The notes: a model not told the origin generated them from the sequence alone. A DNA stretch of 64,000 nucleotides from Rheinheimera sp. MM224 (GCF_947090785.1 NZ_OX352320.1:1674001-1738000), one strand, 5' to 3'. Positions 1 through 9,255 are shown, counted from the stretch's first letter. Made by a program: numbers and translations.

Positions 1-59
1 GTGCCTTGATGTTACTGCTGTTCTGGCTGCGGTTAAGCATGGCGTATTTGCTCGCCTGA
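1..59 (+). CDS. 3' end of an unidentified upstream gene (partial)
   Basis: Reading from base 3, an open frame encodes a hydrophobic tail ending in ...RLSMAYLLA and stops at a TGA (57-59). That TGA shares its last base with the ATG of the next gene, a TGATG junction typical of translational coupling. The residues look like the end of a membrane segment. Too little is present to name a family. Confidence 0.5.
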   Translation, partial: ALMLLLFWLRLSMAYLLA

Positions 60-493
60 TGACGGAGTTCCTTTGGCCTTATCTGAGTCTGGCCTTCAGC
101 GCTTTTATCTCGGCGACTTTGTTGCCTTTTGGCTCAGAGCTGGTGCTGGTTGGCTTATTAACTCAAGGCCATCCGGTACTGGTGTTGTGGGGCATAGCTA
201 CGGTATTTAATACCGCAGGTTCGGTGCTGAACTGGTATTTGGGCCGACAACTGCTTTTGTTTCAGCACAAAAGCTGGTTTATGTTTAAACCACAGCAAAT
301 AGAACAAGCCAGCGGTCAGTTTCAGCGCTGGGGATTGCCTTCGTTATTGTTGGCATGGTTGCCAGTGATTGGTGATCCGCTGACCTTAGTGGCTGGTGTG
401 CTGAGGGTTCCTTTGCTTTGGTTTGTGCTGTTGGTAGGATTAGGCAAAGGGTTGCGGTATGGTGTGGTTATTGGCCTGATGCCAGCGATTTGA
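59..493 (+). CDS. YqaA-like (DedA/SNARE-associated family) small inner-membrane protein
   Basis: A 144-residue, very hydrophobic protein with about four membrane segments (roughly residues 7-30, 42-62, 90-112 and 118-140). The N-terminal pattern of small residues followed by PFGSELVLVGLL, then the N..GSVLNWYLGR stretch, matches the short YqaA branch of the DedA-like (VTT) family; related proteins affect membrane homeostasis. The exact substrate is unknown. The start overlaps the stop of the preceding gene by one base, so the two are probably translated together. The gene lies 19 bp upstream of a secreted cyclophilin gene. Confidence 0.75.
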   Translation: MTEFLWPYLSLAFSAFISATLLPFGSELVLVGLLTQGHPVLVLWGIATVFNTAGSVLNWYLGRQLLLFQHKSWFMFKPQQIEQASGQFQRWGLPSLLLAWLPVIGDPLTLVAGVLRVPLLWFVLLVGLGKGLRYGVVIGLMPAI

Positions 494-512
494 ACTGAAT
501 TTTGGAGATCTG

Positions 513-1421
513 ATGAAGGCTTTATCTCTTTGTGCTCTGGTGGTGGCTTTAGGTTTTGGTACGGCTTTATCACAACAAAATCCGGCGACACCTATTCCCG
601 CCCCCTCAACGACTGCAGCGCCAGTTGTGGCGGTAGATCCTTCCTGGCAACGGCTGCCACAGGATAATTTGCTTTATCTGGAAACCGATCAAGGCCGTAT
701 TGTGATTTTGTTGGCCCCTCAGTTTGCACCTGAACATGTAAAACGGGTCAAACAGCTGGTGAAAGCCGGCTTTTATGATGGTGTCACTTTTTATCGGGTG
801 ATTGAAGGTTTTGTCGCTCAGTTTGGCGTACCCGAACACGAGTGGGGCACCAGAGCCAAGTTAACACCAATGAAAGCTGAATTCAGCTGGCCTGTGCGAA
901 GCGGCGATCCTTATCTTTTAGTGCAGCGTCCGGATTTATTAGCAGAAGAAACCGGCTTTAATCAGGGCTTTGCGGTAGCGCGTGAACAAAATCAGGAATG
1001 GCTGGTGCATTGCCCTGGTGTGGTCAATATGGCCCGTGCCAACGAACCTGATACCGGGGTGGCAGATATAGCAATTATGATGGGGCAGGCGACACGTCAT
1101 CTGGATAAAAATATGTCAGCCTTTGGTAAAGTGATTTGGGGGCAATATGCTATCAATCGTATTCGCCGCGGTGACACTGCAGATGGCGGTGTAATAGGTT
1201 CTGCAGCGGCGCGCACTGTGATTAAGCAAGCACGTTTAGGCACAGATTTAGCGCCAGACAGACAGTTGCAGCTGGAGTGGCTTAGCACCACCAGTTCGGA
1301 GTTTTCGCAGTCTCTGGCTGAGCGTCGCTCCCGTACCCATGTGTTTTATCAGCACAAAGGCAACGGCAATATGGATGTTTGTTATCCGCAGGTGCCGGTG
1401 CGTGAGGTAAAAGCTGTATAA
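513..1421 (+). CDS. Cyclophilin-type peptidyl-prolyl cis-trans isomerase, exported
   Basis: A 302-residue protein with an N-terminal signal peptide (about residues 1-20, ending ...GTALSQQ) and a Pro/Thr/Ala-rich linker. The cyclophilin fold begins near residue 50 (DNLLYLETDQGRIVILL). The family signatures FYRVIEGFVAQFG and VNMARANEPDTGVADIAIM are visible, the second in the place of the usual S-x-F-F-I. It should catalyse proline isomerisation in the periplasm. It is longer than the compact bacterial cyclophilins (about 165-190 residues) because of inserted stretches and a C-terminal tail. The start has a GGAGATCTG Shine-Dalgarno region. Confidence 0.85.
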   Translation: MKALSLCALVVALGFGTALSQQNPATPIPAPSTTAAPVVAVDPSWQRLPQDNLLYLETDQGRIVILLAPQFAPEHVKRVKQLVKAGFYDGVTFYRVIEGFVAQFGVPEHEWGTRAKLTPMKAEFSWPVRSGDPYLLVQRPDLLAEETGFNQGFAVAREQNQEWLVHCPGVVNMARANEPDTGVADIAIMMGQATRHLDKNMSAFGKVIWGQYAINRIRRGDTADGGVIGSAAARTVIKQARLGTDLAPDRQLQLEWLSTTSSEFSQSLAERRSRTHVFYQHKGNGNMDVCYPQVPVREVKAV

Positions 1422-1508
1422 AGCCTGTAAAACACAAAATTTACTGGTCGATGACGGCCTTTTCAGTCATTATGTGCGCCTTTTCTGTGGCGCTCCGAGG
1501 GGATAGCA

Positions 1509-1901
1509 ATGAACTACGAATTAACAGCTGACGATTTAAACAAACTCAGTTTATTGGACGCTGAACAGCGTTACGACTACTTCATTCAGGCCGTGGCCGA
1601 TCTGGAAAAGATCTGGATCCTGGTAGATGAAGAAGGTTTTGTATTGGTTGATGCTGATGAAGAGCGTTGCATCCCGGTATGGCCACATGCTGAATTAGCA
1701 GAACTGTGGATCAACGGTGACTGGGCTCAGTGTCAGGCTCAGGCTGTTGACATCGCAACCTGGTTAGATAAGTGGACCAGTGGTTTAGACGGCGACGAAT
1801 TAGCTATCGCTGTGTTCCCACACGCAGCTGAACCTGGCGTGGTGATTGGCCCTGAAGAGTTTTCTGAAACTCTGATTGAAGCTACACAAGACAACGAATA
1901 A
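1509..1901 (+). CDS. DUF2750 domain protein
   Basis: A 130-residue acidic cytoplasmic protein. The pattern of an N-terminal helix (LLDAEQRYDYFIQAVADLEKI), then VDEEG, then CIPVWPHAELAELW and a C-terminal strand before FPHAAEPGVVIGPEEF matches DUF2750, a small family of unknown function common in Gammaproteobacteria. It is preceded by a GGGGATAGCA ribosome-binding site and followed by a long perfect inverted repeat that probably ends transcription. No catalytic residues can be proposed. Confidence 0.75.
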   Translation: MNYELTADDLNKLSLLDAEQRYDYFIQAVADLEKIWILVDEEGFVLVDADEERCIPVWPHAELAELWINGDWAQCQAQAVDIATWLDKWTSGLDGDELAIAVFPHAAEPGVVIGPEEFSETLIEATQDNE

Positions 1902-1911
1902 CAACTTAATT

Positions 1912-1958
1912 CGGGTCAGAGTAAAATTAATTCGATGATTTAATTTTACTCTGACCCG
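1912..1958. repeat. REP-like palindrome, copy 1
   Basis: Perfect 19-bp inverted repeat (1912-1930 and 1940-1958) around a 9-base loop. The core GGGTCAGAGTAAAATTAA is identical to the arms of the element at 17009-17056. Such palindromes resemble REP elements linked to IS200-like (RAYT) transposases, though no transposase gene is in the window. It sits 10 bp after the DUF2750 stop and is followed by TTATTTTTTC, so it can also act as a terminator. Confidence 0.85.
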
Positions 1959-1982
1959 GATTATTTTTTCTCCTTGAAGCTA

Positions 1983-2011
1983 TTGATAACAATTCTTGAT
2001 TAGATTATGAT
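1983..2011 (+). promoter_or_regulatory. Predicted promoter of bfd with an AT-rich Fur-like overlap
   Basis: TTGATA (1983-1988), a 17-base spacer and TATGAT (2006-2011) form a good sigma-70 promoter about 30 bp before the bfd ATG at 2040. The stretch TTGATAACAATTCTTGATTA loosely resembles a Fur box, which would fit iron-repressed bfd genes, but the match is imperfect. The -10 element overlaps an in-frame ATG at 2007, which rules that ATG out as the real start. Confidence 0.6.
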
Positions 2012-2039
2012 GCCCGCAGTTCAACATGCAGGTGCATTT

Positions 2040-2264
2040 ATGTACGTTTGTCTTTGTAAAGCAGTCACAGATAAAGCCATTCGCCAACAGGTCGAAGCGG
2101 GCGCTTGTTCTATGCGTGAGCTTAAACAAAATTTGGGCGTAGGCACTCAATGTGGCAAATGTGTCTGTCAGGCCAGCGATATTCTTGACTCTGCTTTATC
2201 TAAACAGTCAGCACAACAACGTATTCCGGTGTTGATGATCAATAACACTCGTCCTGCTGCTTAA
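2040..2264 (+). CDS. bfd: Bacterioferritin-associated ferredoxin
   Basis: A 74-residue [2Fe-2S] protein of the BFD family, which reduces the ferric core of bacterioferritin to release iron. The cluster ligands are Cys4, Cys6, Cys38 and Cys41 in the motifs MYVCLCKAV and GTQCGKCVC. The start is placed at the ATG at 2040: the family begins MYVCLC, a GCAGGTG ribosome-binding site precedes it, and an upstream in-frame ATG at 2007 lies inside the -10 box. No bacterioferritin gene is next to it here. The tail after about residue 55 is variable in this family. Confidence 0.9.
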   Translation: MYVCLCKAVTDKAIRQQVEAGACSMRELKQNLGVGTQCGKCVCQASDILDSALSKQSAQQRIPVLMINNTRPAA

Positions 2265-2399
2265 TTCATTCCTGTACTTTAAATTAGTCTAAGCACTATT
2301 CTTCATTTTTATTCATAAAATCAGCATTTAAAGTTAAATGGGCTGCATTTATCGCTGCGGCTAGGCATAATGTTGGCATCTTTTCCTGAGGTAAACCTT

Positions 2400-3290
2400 A
2401 TGACTAAAATTGCTAAGGTTGCGATAGTGGGGGGCACCCACGGCAACGAATTCTCCGGTATTTATGCCATTCGTCAGTACCAGGCCAATCCAGCGTTGAT
2501 CCAGCGCCCAAGCTTTGAAACCAGCACTTTGTTTGCTAATCCTGAAGCGCATAAAGCCAATAAGCGTTATTTACACAGCGATTTAAACCGCCAGTTTAAA
2601 AATGTCGATTTGGCCAATCCTGCGTTAACGAATTACGAACAGAGCCGCGCCAAAGTGATCAATGAAATTTTAGGGCCAAAAGGCAATGCCAAAACCGATC
2701 TGGTGATTGATTTACACAACACCACCAGCAATATGGGCGCCTGTTTGATCATGACGCAAGCCGGTCTTTTTTATAATCAGATGGCCGCTTACGTAAAGAT
2801 GAAAATGCCAGAAGCTATTATCTCCCGCGATGAGGATCATTTAGCCGCTGAAGATCACGCGCTGATGTGTACGCTCGGCCGGTATGGTGTGATAGTGGAA
2901 GTAGGGCCACAATCTCAGTCTGTGCTGCGTCAGGACGTGCTGGAGCAAATGCATGAGATGACGGCACATATTCTGGACTTTGTGGAGCTGTACAACACCC
3001 AGAGCCTGCCAGAGCTGCCAAAACGCACTGAAGCTTATCTGTATCTGCACAGCATTAAATTGCCGATGAATGAAAAAGGCGAACGTTTGGGTATGGTGCA
3101 CAAAAATGTGCAGGACAAGGACTATCATCCTATTCACCCTGGCGATCCGATTTTCACCTTATTTGATGGTACTGAAGTGCCTTACGACGGCGATACAGTG
3201 GTGTATCCAACCTTTATCAATGAAGCTGCCTATTACGACAACAATCTGGCTATGTCGCTGAATGACAAAATCTGGATTGAGCTGGAATAA
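2400..3290 (+). CDS. Aspartoacylase-like / AstE-family zinc deacylase
   Basis: A 296-residue member of the succinylglutamate desuccinylase/aspartoacylase family (M14-like fold). Zinc ligands are seen as His14 and Glu17 in IVGGTHGNE and His106 in VIDLHNT. The family Arg/Asn substrate motif YLHSDLNRQF is at about 58-67 and the catalytic-region motif VEVGPQ follows. It is predicted to hydrolyse an N-acyl amino acid such as N-acetylaspartate. Overall resemblance is closer to aspartoacylase than to the arginine-catabolic AstE, and no ast genes are nearby. The start at 2400 follows a GAGGTAAACCTT ribosome-binding site; the in-frame ATG at 2370 lacks one. A hairpin terminator follows at 3306-3331. 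Confidence 0.8.
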   Translation: MTKIAKVAIVGGTHGNEFSGIYAIRQYQANPALIQRPSFETSTLFANPEAHKANKRYLHSDLNRQFKNVDLANPALTNYEQSRAKVINEILGPKGNAKTDLVIDLHNTTSNMGACLIMTQAGLFYNQMAAYVKMKMPEAIISRDEDHLAAEDHALMCTLGRYGVIVEVGPQSQSVLRQDVLEQMHEMTAHILDFVELYNTQSLPELPKRTEAYLYLHSIKLPMNEKGERLGMVHKNVQDKDYHPIHPGDPIFTLFDGTEVPYDGDTVVYPTFINEAAYYDNNLAMSLNDKIWIELE

Positions 3291-3305
3291 GCCGGCGAGC
3301 CATTG

Positions 3306-3331
3306 AAAAAGGAGCCAATCGGCTCCTTTTT
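3306..3331. terminator. Bidirectional intrinsic terminator
   Basis: AAAAAGGAGCC, loop AATC, GGCTCCTTTTT: a perfect 11-bp stem with A and T tracts on both sides. It lies between the convergent aspartoacylase-like gene (plus) and gloA (minus), so it can serve both. Confidence 0.9.
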
Positions 3332-3360
3332 GCTATCAGCAGCTTTTTTCTATCCACAGC

Positions 3361-3762
3361 TTAAAGCTGCACGTAGCTGGCTTTTTTCTGGATAAGTTCG
3401 ATGGCGTAGTTGTCCGGGTCGCGTACAAAAGCGATTTCTGTAGTACCACCTTTCACCGGGCCAGGTTCGCGGCTGATCACGCCACCTTTAGCGCGGATCA
3501 ACTCACAAGCCGCATAAATATCATCTACTTCTAAGGCGATATGGCCATAAGCAGTGCCCAGCTCATAGCTGTCAACGCCCCAGTTGTAAGTTAACTCCAA
3601 CACCGCACCTTCGCTTTCATCACTGAAACCAACAAAAGCCAATGTATATTTGTATTCAGCATTTTCTGAAGTGCGTAACAACTTCATGCCCAATACTTCA
3701 GTGTAAAAGGCCAAAGAGCGTTCTAAGTTAGTGACGCGGAGCATGGTATGTAAAATGCGCAT
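3361..3762 (-). CDS. gloA: Lactoylglutathione lyase (glyoxalase I)
   Basis: A 133-residue glyoxalase I, which converts the hemithioacetal of methylglyoxal and glutathione to S-lactoylglutathione. The metal ligands His5, Glu56, His74 and Glu122 are all present, and the signatures RILHTMLRV and [10 protein letters not shown] are typical of the Ni-dependent proteobacterial form. The length matches the E. coli enzyme. It is the last gene of the run rsxABCDGE-nth-gloA and starts 9 bp after the nth stop. Co-transcription is likely. Confidence 0.93.
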   Translation of the reverse strand: MRILHTMLRVTNLERSLAFYTEVLGMKLLRTSENAEYKYTLAFVGFSDESEGAVLELTYNWGVDSYELGTAYGHIALEVDDIYAACELIRAKGGVISREPGPVKGGTTEIAFVRDPDNYAIELIQKKASYVQL

Positions 3763-3771
3763 AAAATTTCC

Positions 3772-4431
3772 TTAATCGACTTTGTCGGCAAACTCGCACA
3801 GATCTTCAATCAGGCAGCTGCCACATTTAGGTTTACGGGCTATGCAGGTGTAGCGGCCATGCAGGATCAGCCAGTGATGCAGGTCATACATAAATTCAGT
3901 TTTGTTCGGGGTGTTTTTAATAATGCTTTGTTCGGTTTCTTCAACCGTTTTGCCTTTGGCATAGCCTGTGCGGTTAGCCACGCGCTGGATATGGGTATCG
4001 ACGGCGATAAAGTATTTACCTTCATTATCTTTTAGCCAGCCGAATGCTGTATTGAGCACCACGTTAGCCGTTTTGCGGCCTACACCAGGCAAGGCTTCTA
4101 AAGCTTCGCGGTTTTCCGGCACTATACTGTTGTGCTGGTCTATCAGGATACGGCAGGTTTTAATTAGGTTCTCTGCTTTTGAGTTAAAAAGCCCAATGGT
4201 CTTGATGTACTGCTTTACGCCATCCACACCCAAATCAAAAATAGCCTGCGGCGTATTGGCGACAGGGTAGAGCAATCGGGTGGCTTTATTGACGCTGACG
4301 TCCGTGGCCTGAGCCGATAACAACACAGCCACCAGCAATTCAAAAGGTGAGTTAAACTCAAGCTCAGTGGTAGGCTTAGGATTGTTTTCACGCAGGCGCT
4401 GTAAAATCTGAATACGTTTTTCTTTATTCAT
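3772..4431 (-). CDS. nth: Endonuclease III
   Basis: A 219-residue DNA glycosylase/AP lyase for oxidised pyrimidines. The helix-hairpin-helix LPGVGRKTANVV contains catalytic Lys120, and Asp145 lies in VDTHIQRV. The C-terminal [4Fe-4S] ligands follow the C-X6-C-X2-C-X5-C pattern (Cys196, 203, 206, 212). It follows rsxE by about 40 bp, the same order as in E. coli. The length is normal for the family. Confidence 0.95.
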   Translation of the reverse strand: MNKEKRIQILQRLRENNPKPTTELEFNSPFELLVAVLLSAQATDVSVNKATRLLYPVANTPQAIFDLGVDGVKQYIKTIGLFNSKAENLIKTCRILIDQHNSIVPENREALEALPGVGRKTANVVLNTAFGWLKDNEGKYFIAVDTHIQRVANRTGYAKGKTVEETEQSIIKNTPNKTEFMYDLHHWLILHGRYTCIARKPKCGSCLIEDLCEFADKVD

Positions 4432-4470
4432 GTGGTTTTATTTAAAACTCTTTATTCAAATGTCTTTAGG

Positions 4471-5166
4471 CTAAGTGGAAACGTGGGTCACCCGTGCACG
4501 ACTGATTTTTTGCTCTACAGGTTTAGCTTTAGCCGCTGCTCTGGCGTCCACTGCATTTTTACCCGCAATCAGAAAACCCATCACTAAAAATGCACCAGGC
4601 GGCAATATTGCCAATAAAAACTGATGGTCGGCCTGATACAAATGAATGGTCAGCACTTTGGCCCAGTCACCCAAGAGTAAATCGGCGCCGGCGAATAAAG
4701 TACCAGCACCTATCACTTCACGCACAGCACCTAAGGTGCAAAGCACTAACGCAAAACCGGTGCCCATCATCAAACCGTCAAATGCTGCTGGTAATACCGC
4801 ATTTTTGGAGGCGTAGGCTTCGGCGCGGCCTATGACGATACAGTTGGTAACTATAAGCGGAATAAAAATACCTAAGGCCTGATACAGGTTATACATAAAG
4901 GCATGCATCAATAGCTCTATCACTGTCACCACAGAAGCAATGACCATAACAAAAACCGGTATACGGATTTCATTCGGTACATAGTTACGGATCAAGGACA
5001 CGACGGTATTAGTGCTCAGTAACACCAGCATAGTGGCCAAACCTAAACCTAAAGCGCTGGTCAGGCTGGTGGTCACGGCCAATAAAGGACAAAGTCCTAA
5101 TAACTGCACTAAGCCTGGGTTGTTTTTCCATAGACCCTGACGGACTATTTCCTGATATTGATTCAT
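4471..5166 (-). CDS. rsxE: Electron transport complex subunit RsxE
   Basis: Integral membrane subunit of the Rsx/Rnf ion-coupled ferredoxin:NAD+ oxidoreductase complex, which in E. coli keeps SoxR reduced. The 231-residue form starts at ATG 5166 ([16 protein letters not shown], a conserved RsxE start). A longer frame beginning at 5235 would overlap rsxG and adds non-homologous residues. The [13 protein letters not shown] motif near the N-terminus and about six membrane helices match RsxE/NqrD proteins. It starts 4 bp after the rsxG stop. Confidence 0.93.
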   Translation of the reverse strand: MNQYQEIVRQGLWKNNPGLVQLLGLCPLLAVTTSLTSALGLGLATMLVLLSTNTVVSLIRNYVPNEIRIPVFVMVIASVVTVIELLMHAFMYNLYQALGIFIPLIVTNCIVIGRAEAYASKNAVLPAAFDGLMMGTGFALVLCTLGAVREVIGAGTLFAGADLLLGDWAKVLTIHLYQADHQFLLAILPPGAFLVMGFLIAGKNAVDARAAAKAKPVEQKISRARVTHVST

Positions 5167-5170
5167 TGCT

Positions 5171-5797
5171 TCAGGCTCCACAATCGGCTGGCAAGCTGGC
5201 CAGTTCAGGATGTTGCTGAATATAAACCGCAGCATTTTTTACTGCTTTCACTACAGCACGAGGTGTAATAGTAGCACCGGCAAACTGATCAAACTGACCA
5301 CCGTCTTTTTTAACCGCAAAGCTACGATCATCAGCTGAAGCCACAGTCTGACCATTAAAGCTCAGCACCCATGGGTTTTTACGCAGCTCAATTTTATCGC
5401 CAAGGCCTGGAGTTTCTTTATGACTCAACACCCTCACACCAATGACTTCACTGTCCGGACTAATAGCGGCCAGTACTTCGATAGCACCACTGTAACCATC
5501 GGGCGCTGTGGTCTCGATCAGATAGGCTTTTAGCTGACCTTCAGAGCGATAACGGTAGATCTTTTGTTTGGCATCTTTGCCTAATAACACAGTATCCAGT
5601 ACAGCCACGCAGTCATTCAGTATGTCTGTATTACCGGCAAGTTCAGGCACAACTTCCACCAAAGTGCTCAATTTACTGGCTAGTTGCTGTTTTTCGATTT
5701 CAGCTTTGGTGATTTCATTGACTGCGGCCACTGCAAATACACAAAGCACGGCAGCGGTTCCAAGCAACAGCGCATTTTTACCGACAGAACTAAGCAT
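5171..5797 (-). CDS. rsxG: Electron transport complex subunit RsxG (flavoprotein)
   Basis: A 208-residue subunit with one N-terminal membrane helix (about residues 8-26) and a periplasmic FMN-binding domain. The covalent flavin attachment motif S/A-GAT-x-T is present as [12 protein letters not shown] near residue 175. The [10 protein letters not shown] stretch is also typical of RsxG/RnfG. Its ATG overlaps the last base of rsxD, indicating tight coupling within the rsx operon. Confidence 0.95.
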   Translation of the reverse strand: MLSSVGKNALLLGTAAVLCVFAVAAVNEITKAEIEKQQLASKLSTLVEVVPELAGNTDILNDCVAVLDTVLLGKDAKQKIYRYRSEGQLKAYLIETTAPDGYSGAIEVLAAISPDSEVIGVRVLSHKETPGLGDKIELRKNPWVLSFNGQTVASADDRSFAVKKDGGQFDQFAGATITPRAVVKAVKNAAVYIQQHPELASLPADCGA

Positions 5798-6861
5798 CAG
5801 CGCACTCCCTTGTTTTTATGGCCATAAGTGCGTGGCTGGGTGTAGTAGTCAATTAAAGGCACTGTCATATTGGCCAGCATTACAGCAAAAGCAAAAGCGT
5901 CCGGATAACCGCCATAACTGCGGATCAAAAACACCAATACGCCTATTAAAGCGCCAAAAATCAACCGGCCTTTTTCAGTGGTCGAAGCGGATACCGGGTC
6001 AGTGGCGATAAAAAATGCTGCCAGCATAGTGGCACCAGAGAATAGTTGAAACACAGGACTGGCATTGGTATCGGGAGAGATCAGCCATGCCAGTAAACTA
6101 CAGCCAAATAACGAACCTAATACAGCCACTGGAATGCGCCACTGAATGACTTTTTGCTGCAGTAAGAACAAACCACCGAGCAAATAGGCCAAATTGACCC
6201 AAAACCAGCCTTCACCCGATAACCAGCCAAACACAGGTTTTTTCATACTCTCTGCTGTGGTGTAACCTTGGGACAGATCGGTTTTTAAGGTATCCAGTGG
6301 TGTCGCCATACTGATGCCGTCCGCGTCCTGACGCAGTTGACTGACACTGTAACCGCTGCAGCTAAAGTCGGTAAAAATAGCGCAGACAGCATCAACAGGG
6401 CCTACAGATAAATGTTGCACCGGAGCCGCTGGCAACCAACTGGTCATAGGCAGAGGAAAGGACACCAAAAGCAACACATAAGCCGCCATGGCAGGGTTAA
6501 ATAAGTTATTGCCTAAACCGCCGTACAGTTGTTTCACCACCACTATGGCAAAGGCAGTCCCTATCACCACTAACCACCAGGGCGCATAAGAGGGGATAGC
6601 GACAGCGAGTAACAAGGCTGTGACTAAGGCGCTGTGGTCCAACAGTTTGACTTTGATTTTTTTACTACGAATAGCCAATACAGCGGCCTCGCAACTCAAA
6701 GCCGTGATGATCGCCAGCACCAGTTGAATAAGCACGCCATAACCAAAAAAGTAAGCCTGCACTGCTATGCCTGGTACAGCAGCAAGCGCCACCAGTTTCA
6801 TTAACTGAGCGGTATTTTTTTGACTGTGCTGGTGCGGAGAGCTGGCGATTTTAAAACTCAT
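5797..6861 (-). CDS. rsxD: Electron transport complex subunit RsxD
   Basis: A 354-residue polytopic membrane flavoprotein of the Rsx/Rnf complex, with the flavin-attachment region FSGATMLAAFFIATDP at about 275-290 and the conserved GGLGNNLFNPAM loop near residue 115. Its ATG overlaps the TGA of rsxC (ATGA). The family length is normal. It is the central membrane partner of RsxG and RsxE. Confidence 0.95.
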   Translation of the reverse strand: MSFKIASSPHQHSQKNTAQLMKLVALAAVPGIAVQAYFFGYGVLIQLVLAIITALSCEAAVLAIRSKKIKVKLLDHSALVTALLLAVAIPSYAPWWLVVIGTAFAIVVVKQLYGGLGNNLFNPAMAAYVLLLVSFPLPMTSWLPAAPVQHLSVGPVDAVCAIFTDFSCSGYSVSQLRQDADGISMATPLDTLKTDLSQGYTTAESMKKPVFGWLSGEGWFWVNLAYLLGGLFLLQQKVIQWRIPVAVLGSLFGCSLLAWLISPDTNASPVFQLFSGATMLAAFFIATDPVSASTTEKGRLIFGALIGVLVFLIRSYGGYPDAFAFAVMLANMTVPLIDYYTQPRTYGHKNKGVR

Positions 6862-9254
6862 AACGGCTCACTGTTTTGTTGTTTTTTAGCTTTCGCACGG
6901 GCAATTGCTGCTGCAATGGCGGCTTTTTTCGCATCTTGTTCTGGCGCTGACTCTGCTGCTGCTTCAACTGGCTCCGTAACCTCTGCTGCAGGTGCAGGTG
7001 CAGGTTCTGTTTGTTGCACTTGCGCTTGTTCGGCCAGCTTTTTCGCTTTAGCACGGGCTATAGCGGCAGCAACTGCAGCTTTTTTGGCATCCGCATCAGC
7101 AGATGATGTTTCAACAGAAGCAGGTTCTGAAACTACTTCAGGCAGCGCTTCTGCTTGTTTTTTCGCTTTAGCACGGGCTATAGCGGCAGCAACTGCTGCT
7201 TTTTTTGCATCTGCGTCAGAAGCTGGTGTTTCAGCCGGAGTTGGTTCTGCAGTGGCTTCAGGCAAAGCTTCTGCCTGTTTTTTCGCTTTAGCTCGGGCTA
7301 TAGCGGCTGCTACTGCGGCCTTTTTTGCATCCGCATCAGCAGATGATGCTTCAACAGGAGCTGGTTCTGCTGCAGCTTCAGGCTGTGCTTCTGGCTCTTG
7401 CTGTGTCAGCTTTTTCGCTTTAGCGCGGGCTATAGCGGCTGCTACTGCAGCTTTTTTTGCATCCGCATCAGCAGATGATGTTTCAACAGAAGTAGGTTCT
7501 GCAGCAGCTTCAGGCAAAGCTTCAGCTTGTTTTTTCGCTTTAGCACGGGCCAAAGCTGCGGCTATAGCTGCTTTACGTGGATCTTCTGTTTGCTCTGCAC
7601 CAAGGTCTGCTGTAGGTTCAGCAGTCGCAGATTGTTGTTTCTGCTGCTGATAGGCCAAAGCCTCTGCTTTTTTACGTTCACGTTCTGCAATAATTTGTTC
7701 TTTATCCAGCTGCGGTGCGGCTTGATGTTGCGTACGCTCCAAAGCTTGTTGCACAGCTGCTGCGCTTTGAGTGGCCAAACCGCTGGCTTGTTGCTGGGCG
7801 ACACGTTGTGCTGCCAGTTGCTGATTACGCTCTAAACGTTCTTGTTTATCCCGCTCCAAACGTTCAGTGCGCGCATCAAAACGGGCTTTGGCTTGTTCAG
7901 CTTTTAAGGCTTCGCGTTGAGTTTCCCGAATATCTGCTTTGGCGACACGGTAATAATGCACCAACGGAATTTCGCTTGGACACACATAAGCACAGGCACC
8001 ACATTCAATGCAGTCGGATAAATTGTATTCCGCCAGTTTGTCCTGATCTTTGGCTTTGCTATACCACAACAGTTGCTGCGGTAATAAGCTGGCAGGGCAG
8101 GCATCGGCGCAGGCACCACAGCGGATACAGTCCATTTCGTCGCTGGCAGCGCCCAGTTCGTTTTCTGTTGGCGCCAGAATACAGTTGGTGGTTTTGACGA
8201 CGGGTACAGACCAGTCTGCTATAGCAAAGCCCATCATAGGGCCGCCGATAATAACACGCTGCTGCGGTTCAGCCTGAAAACCACAGGCATTCAACAAGTC
8301 AGAAATAGGAGTACCGATCAGCGCCAATACGTTTTGTTGCTGAGCTAAAGTTTCACCAGCCACAGTGACTACACGATGGATCAGTGGAATATCATCCAGC
8401 ACTGCCTGAGCTATCGCAAAGGCTGTGCCGACGTTTTGCATCACTATGCCAATGTCTAAAGGTCTGCGACCAGCAGGAACTTCTTTATTGGTCAGCAATT
8501 GGATGAGTTGTTTTTCGCCGCCAGAAGGATACTTGGTTGGCACTTCCCGCACGAGGTAGTTGTCTTTCTGGCCTATAGCGGCTTTTAAGGAGGCAGCTGC
8601 AATCGGCTTATCGTCTTCAATACCTATTAATACAGCTTTTGGATTCAGCAGTTTAACCAGTATCTCAATACCGGCGATAATGTCGCTGGCGCGCTCCTGC
8701 ATCAGCATGTCATCTGCTGTGATATAGGGTTCGCATTCCACAGCATTGATAATCAGATAATCGACCGGCTGTTTAACATTCACCTTAATATGAGTCGGGA
8801 AACCTGCGCCGCCCATACCGGAAATACCAGACTCCTGAATACGTTCCAGCAAGGTATAGACATCCACCTGCTCTGGATCCAAAGGTCTACGAGGCCGCCA
8901 TTCGTCCATACCATCCGGAGCCAGCACTAAGGTGGGCTCAGCCAAGCTGGATGGGTGCGCGCTGGTATGCAATTCAATAGCCTGCACCACGCCTGAGGTT
9001 GGCGCATGCACTGGCACTGCCATCGCATTATCAGCCTGAGTTAAAGCCTGGCCCTTCAGTACACGATCGCCTACTTTCACCAGCACTTTGCCAGCCACGC
9101 CAATATGCTGGCGCAGCGGAATATATAAACGGTCAGGAATATCCAAAAGCGCTACAGGCTTTTGGTTGGTGCGCTCTTTACGGCTTGGCGGGTGAATACC
9201 ACCGTGAAAGTCCCAGACTTTTCCTGCCTGAATTTGTTGAAATAAAGTAGGCAA
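6858..9254 (-). CDS. rsxC: Electron transport complex subunit RsxC, with long Ala/Lys repeat tail
   Basis: A 798-residue peripheral subunit of the Rsx complex. The N-terminal domain carries FMN/NADH-binding motifs (GMGGAGFPTHIK, near residue 140). Two [4Fe-4S] sites follow (CIRCGACADACP and CIECGACAYVCP, about residues 375-425). The C-terminal third is a charged coiled-coil and then six copies of a KKAAVAAAIARAKAKK-like segment separated by Pro/Glu/Ala spacers (DNA about 6870-7580). RsxC proteins often have such an Ala-rich tail of variable copy number. The start is TTG at 9254, right after the rsxB stop and about 8 bp after a GGAG; no ATG fits the conserved MPTLFQQI start. Confidence 0.94.
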   Translation of the reverse strand: MPTLFQQIQAGKVWDFHGGIHPPSRKERTNQKPVALLDIPDRLYIPLRQHIGVAGKVLVKVGDRVLKGQALTQADNAMAVPVHAPTSGVVQAIELHTSAHPSSLAEPTLVLAPDGMDEWRPRRPLDPEQVDVYTLLERIQESGISGMGGAGFPTHIKVNVKQPVDYLIINAVECEPYITADDMLMQERASDIIAGIEILVKLLNPKAVLIGIEDDKPIAAASLKAAIGQKDNYLVREVPTKYPSGGEKQLIQLLTNKEVPAGRRPLDIGIVMQNVGTAFAIAQAVLDDIPLIHRVVTVAGETLAQQQNVLALIGTPISDLLNACGFQAEPQQRVIIGGPMMGFAIADWSVPVVKTTNCILAPTENELGAASDEMDCIRCGACADACPASLLPQQLLWYSKAKDQDKLAEYNLSDCIECGACAYVCPSEIPLVHYYRVAKADIRETQREALKAEQAKARFDARTERLERDKQERLERNQQLAAQRVAQQQASGLATQSAAAVQQALERTQHQAAPQLDKEQIIAERERKKAEALAYQQQKQQSATAEPTADLGAEQTEDPRKAAIAAALARAKAKKQAEALPEAAAEPTSVETSSADADAKKAAVAAAIARAKAKKLTQQEPEAQPEAAAEPAPVEASSADADAKKAAVAAAIARAKAKKQAEALPEATAEPTPAETPASDADAKKAAVAAAIARAKAKKQAEALPEVVSEPASVETSSADADAKKAAVAAAIARAKAKKLAEQAQVQQTEPAPAPAAEVTEPVEAAAESAPEQDAKKAAIAAAIARAKAKKQQNSEPL

Positions 9255-9255
9255 G

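Noticed and set aside
6820..7650. A 276-codon plus-strand open frame rich in Ala/Ser/Phe
   Set aside because: It is the reverse strand of the RsxC Ala/Lys repeat, overlaps conserved rsxC and rsxD coding sequence, and shows no family features or ribosome-binding site.
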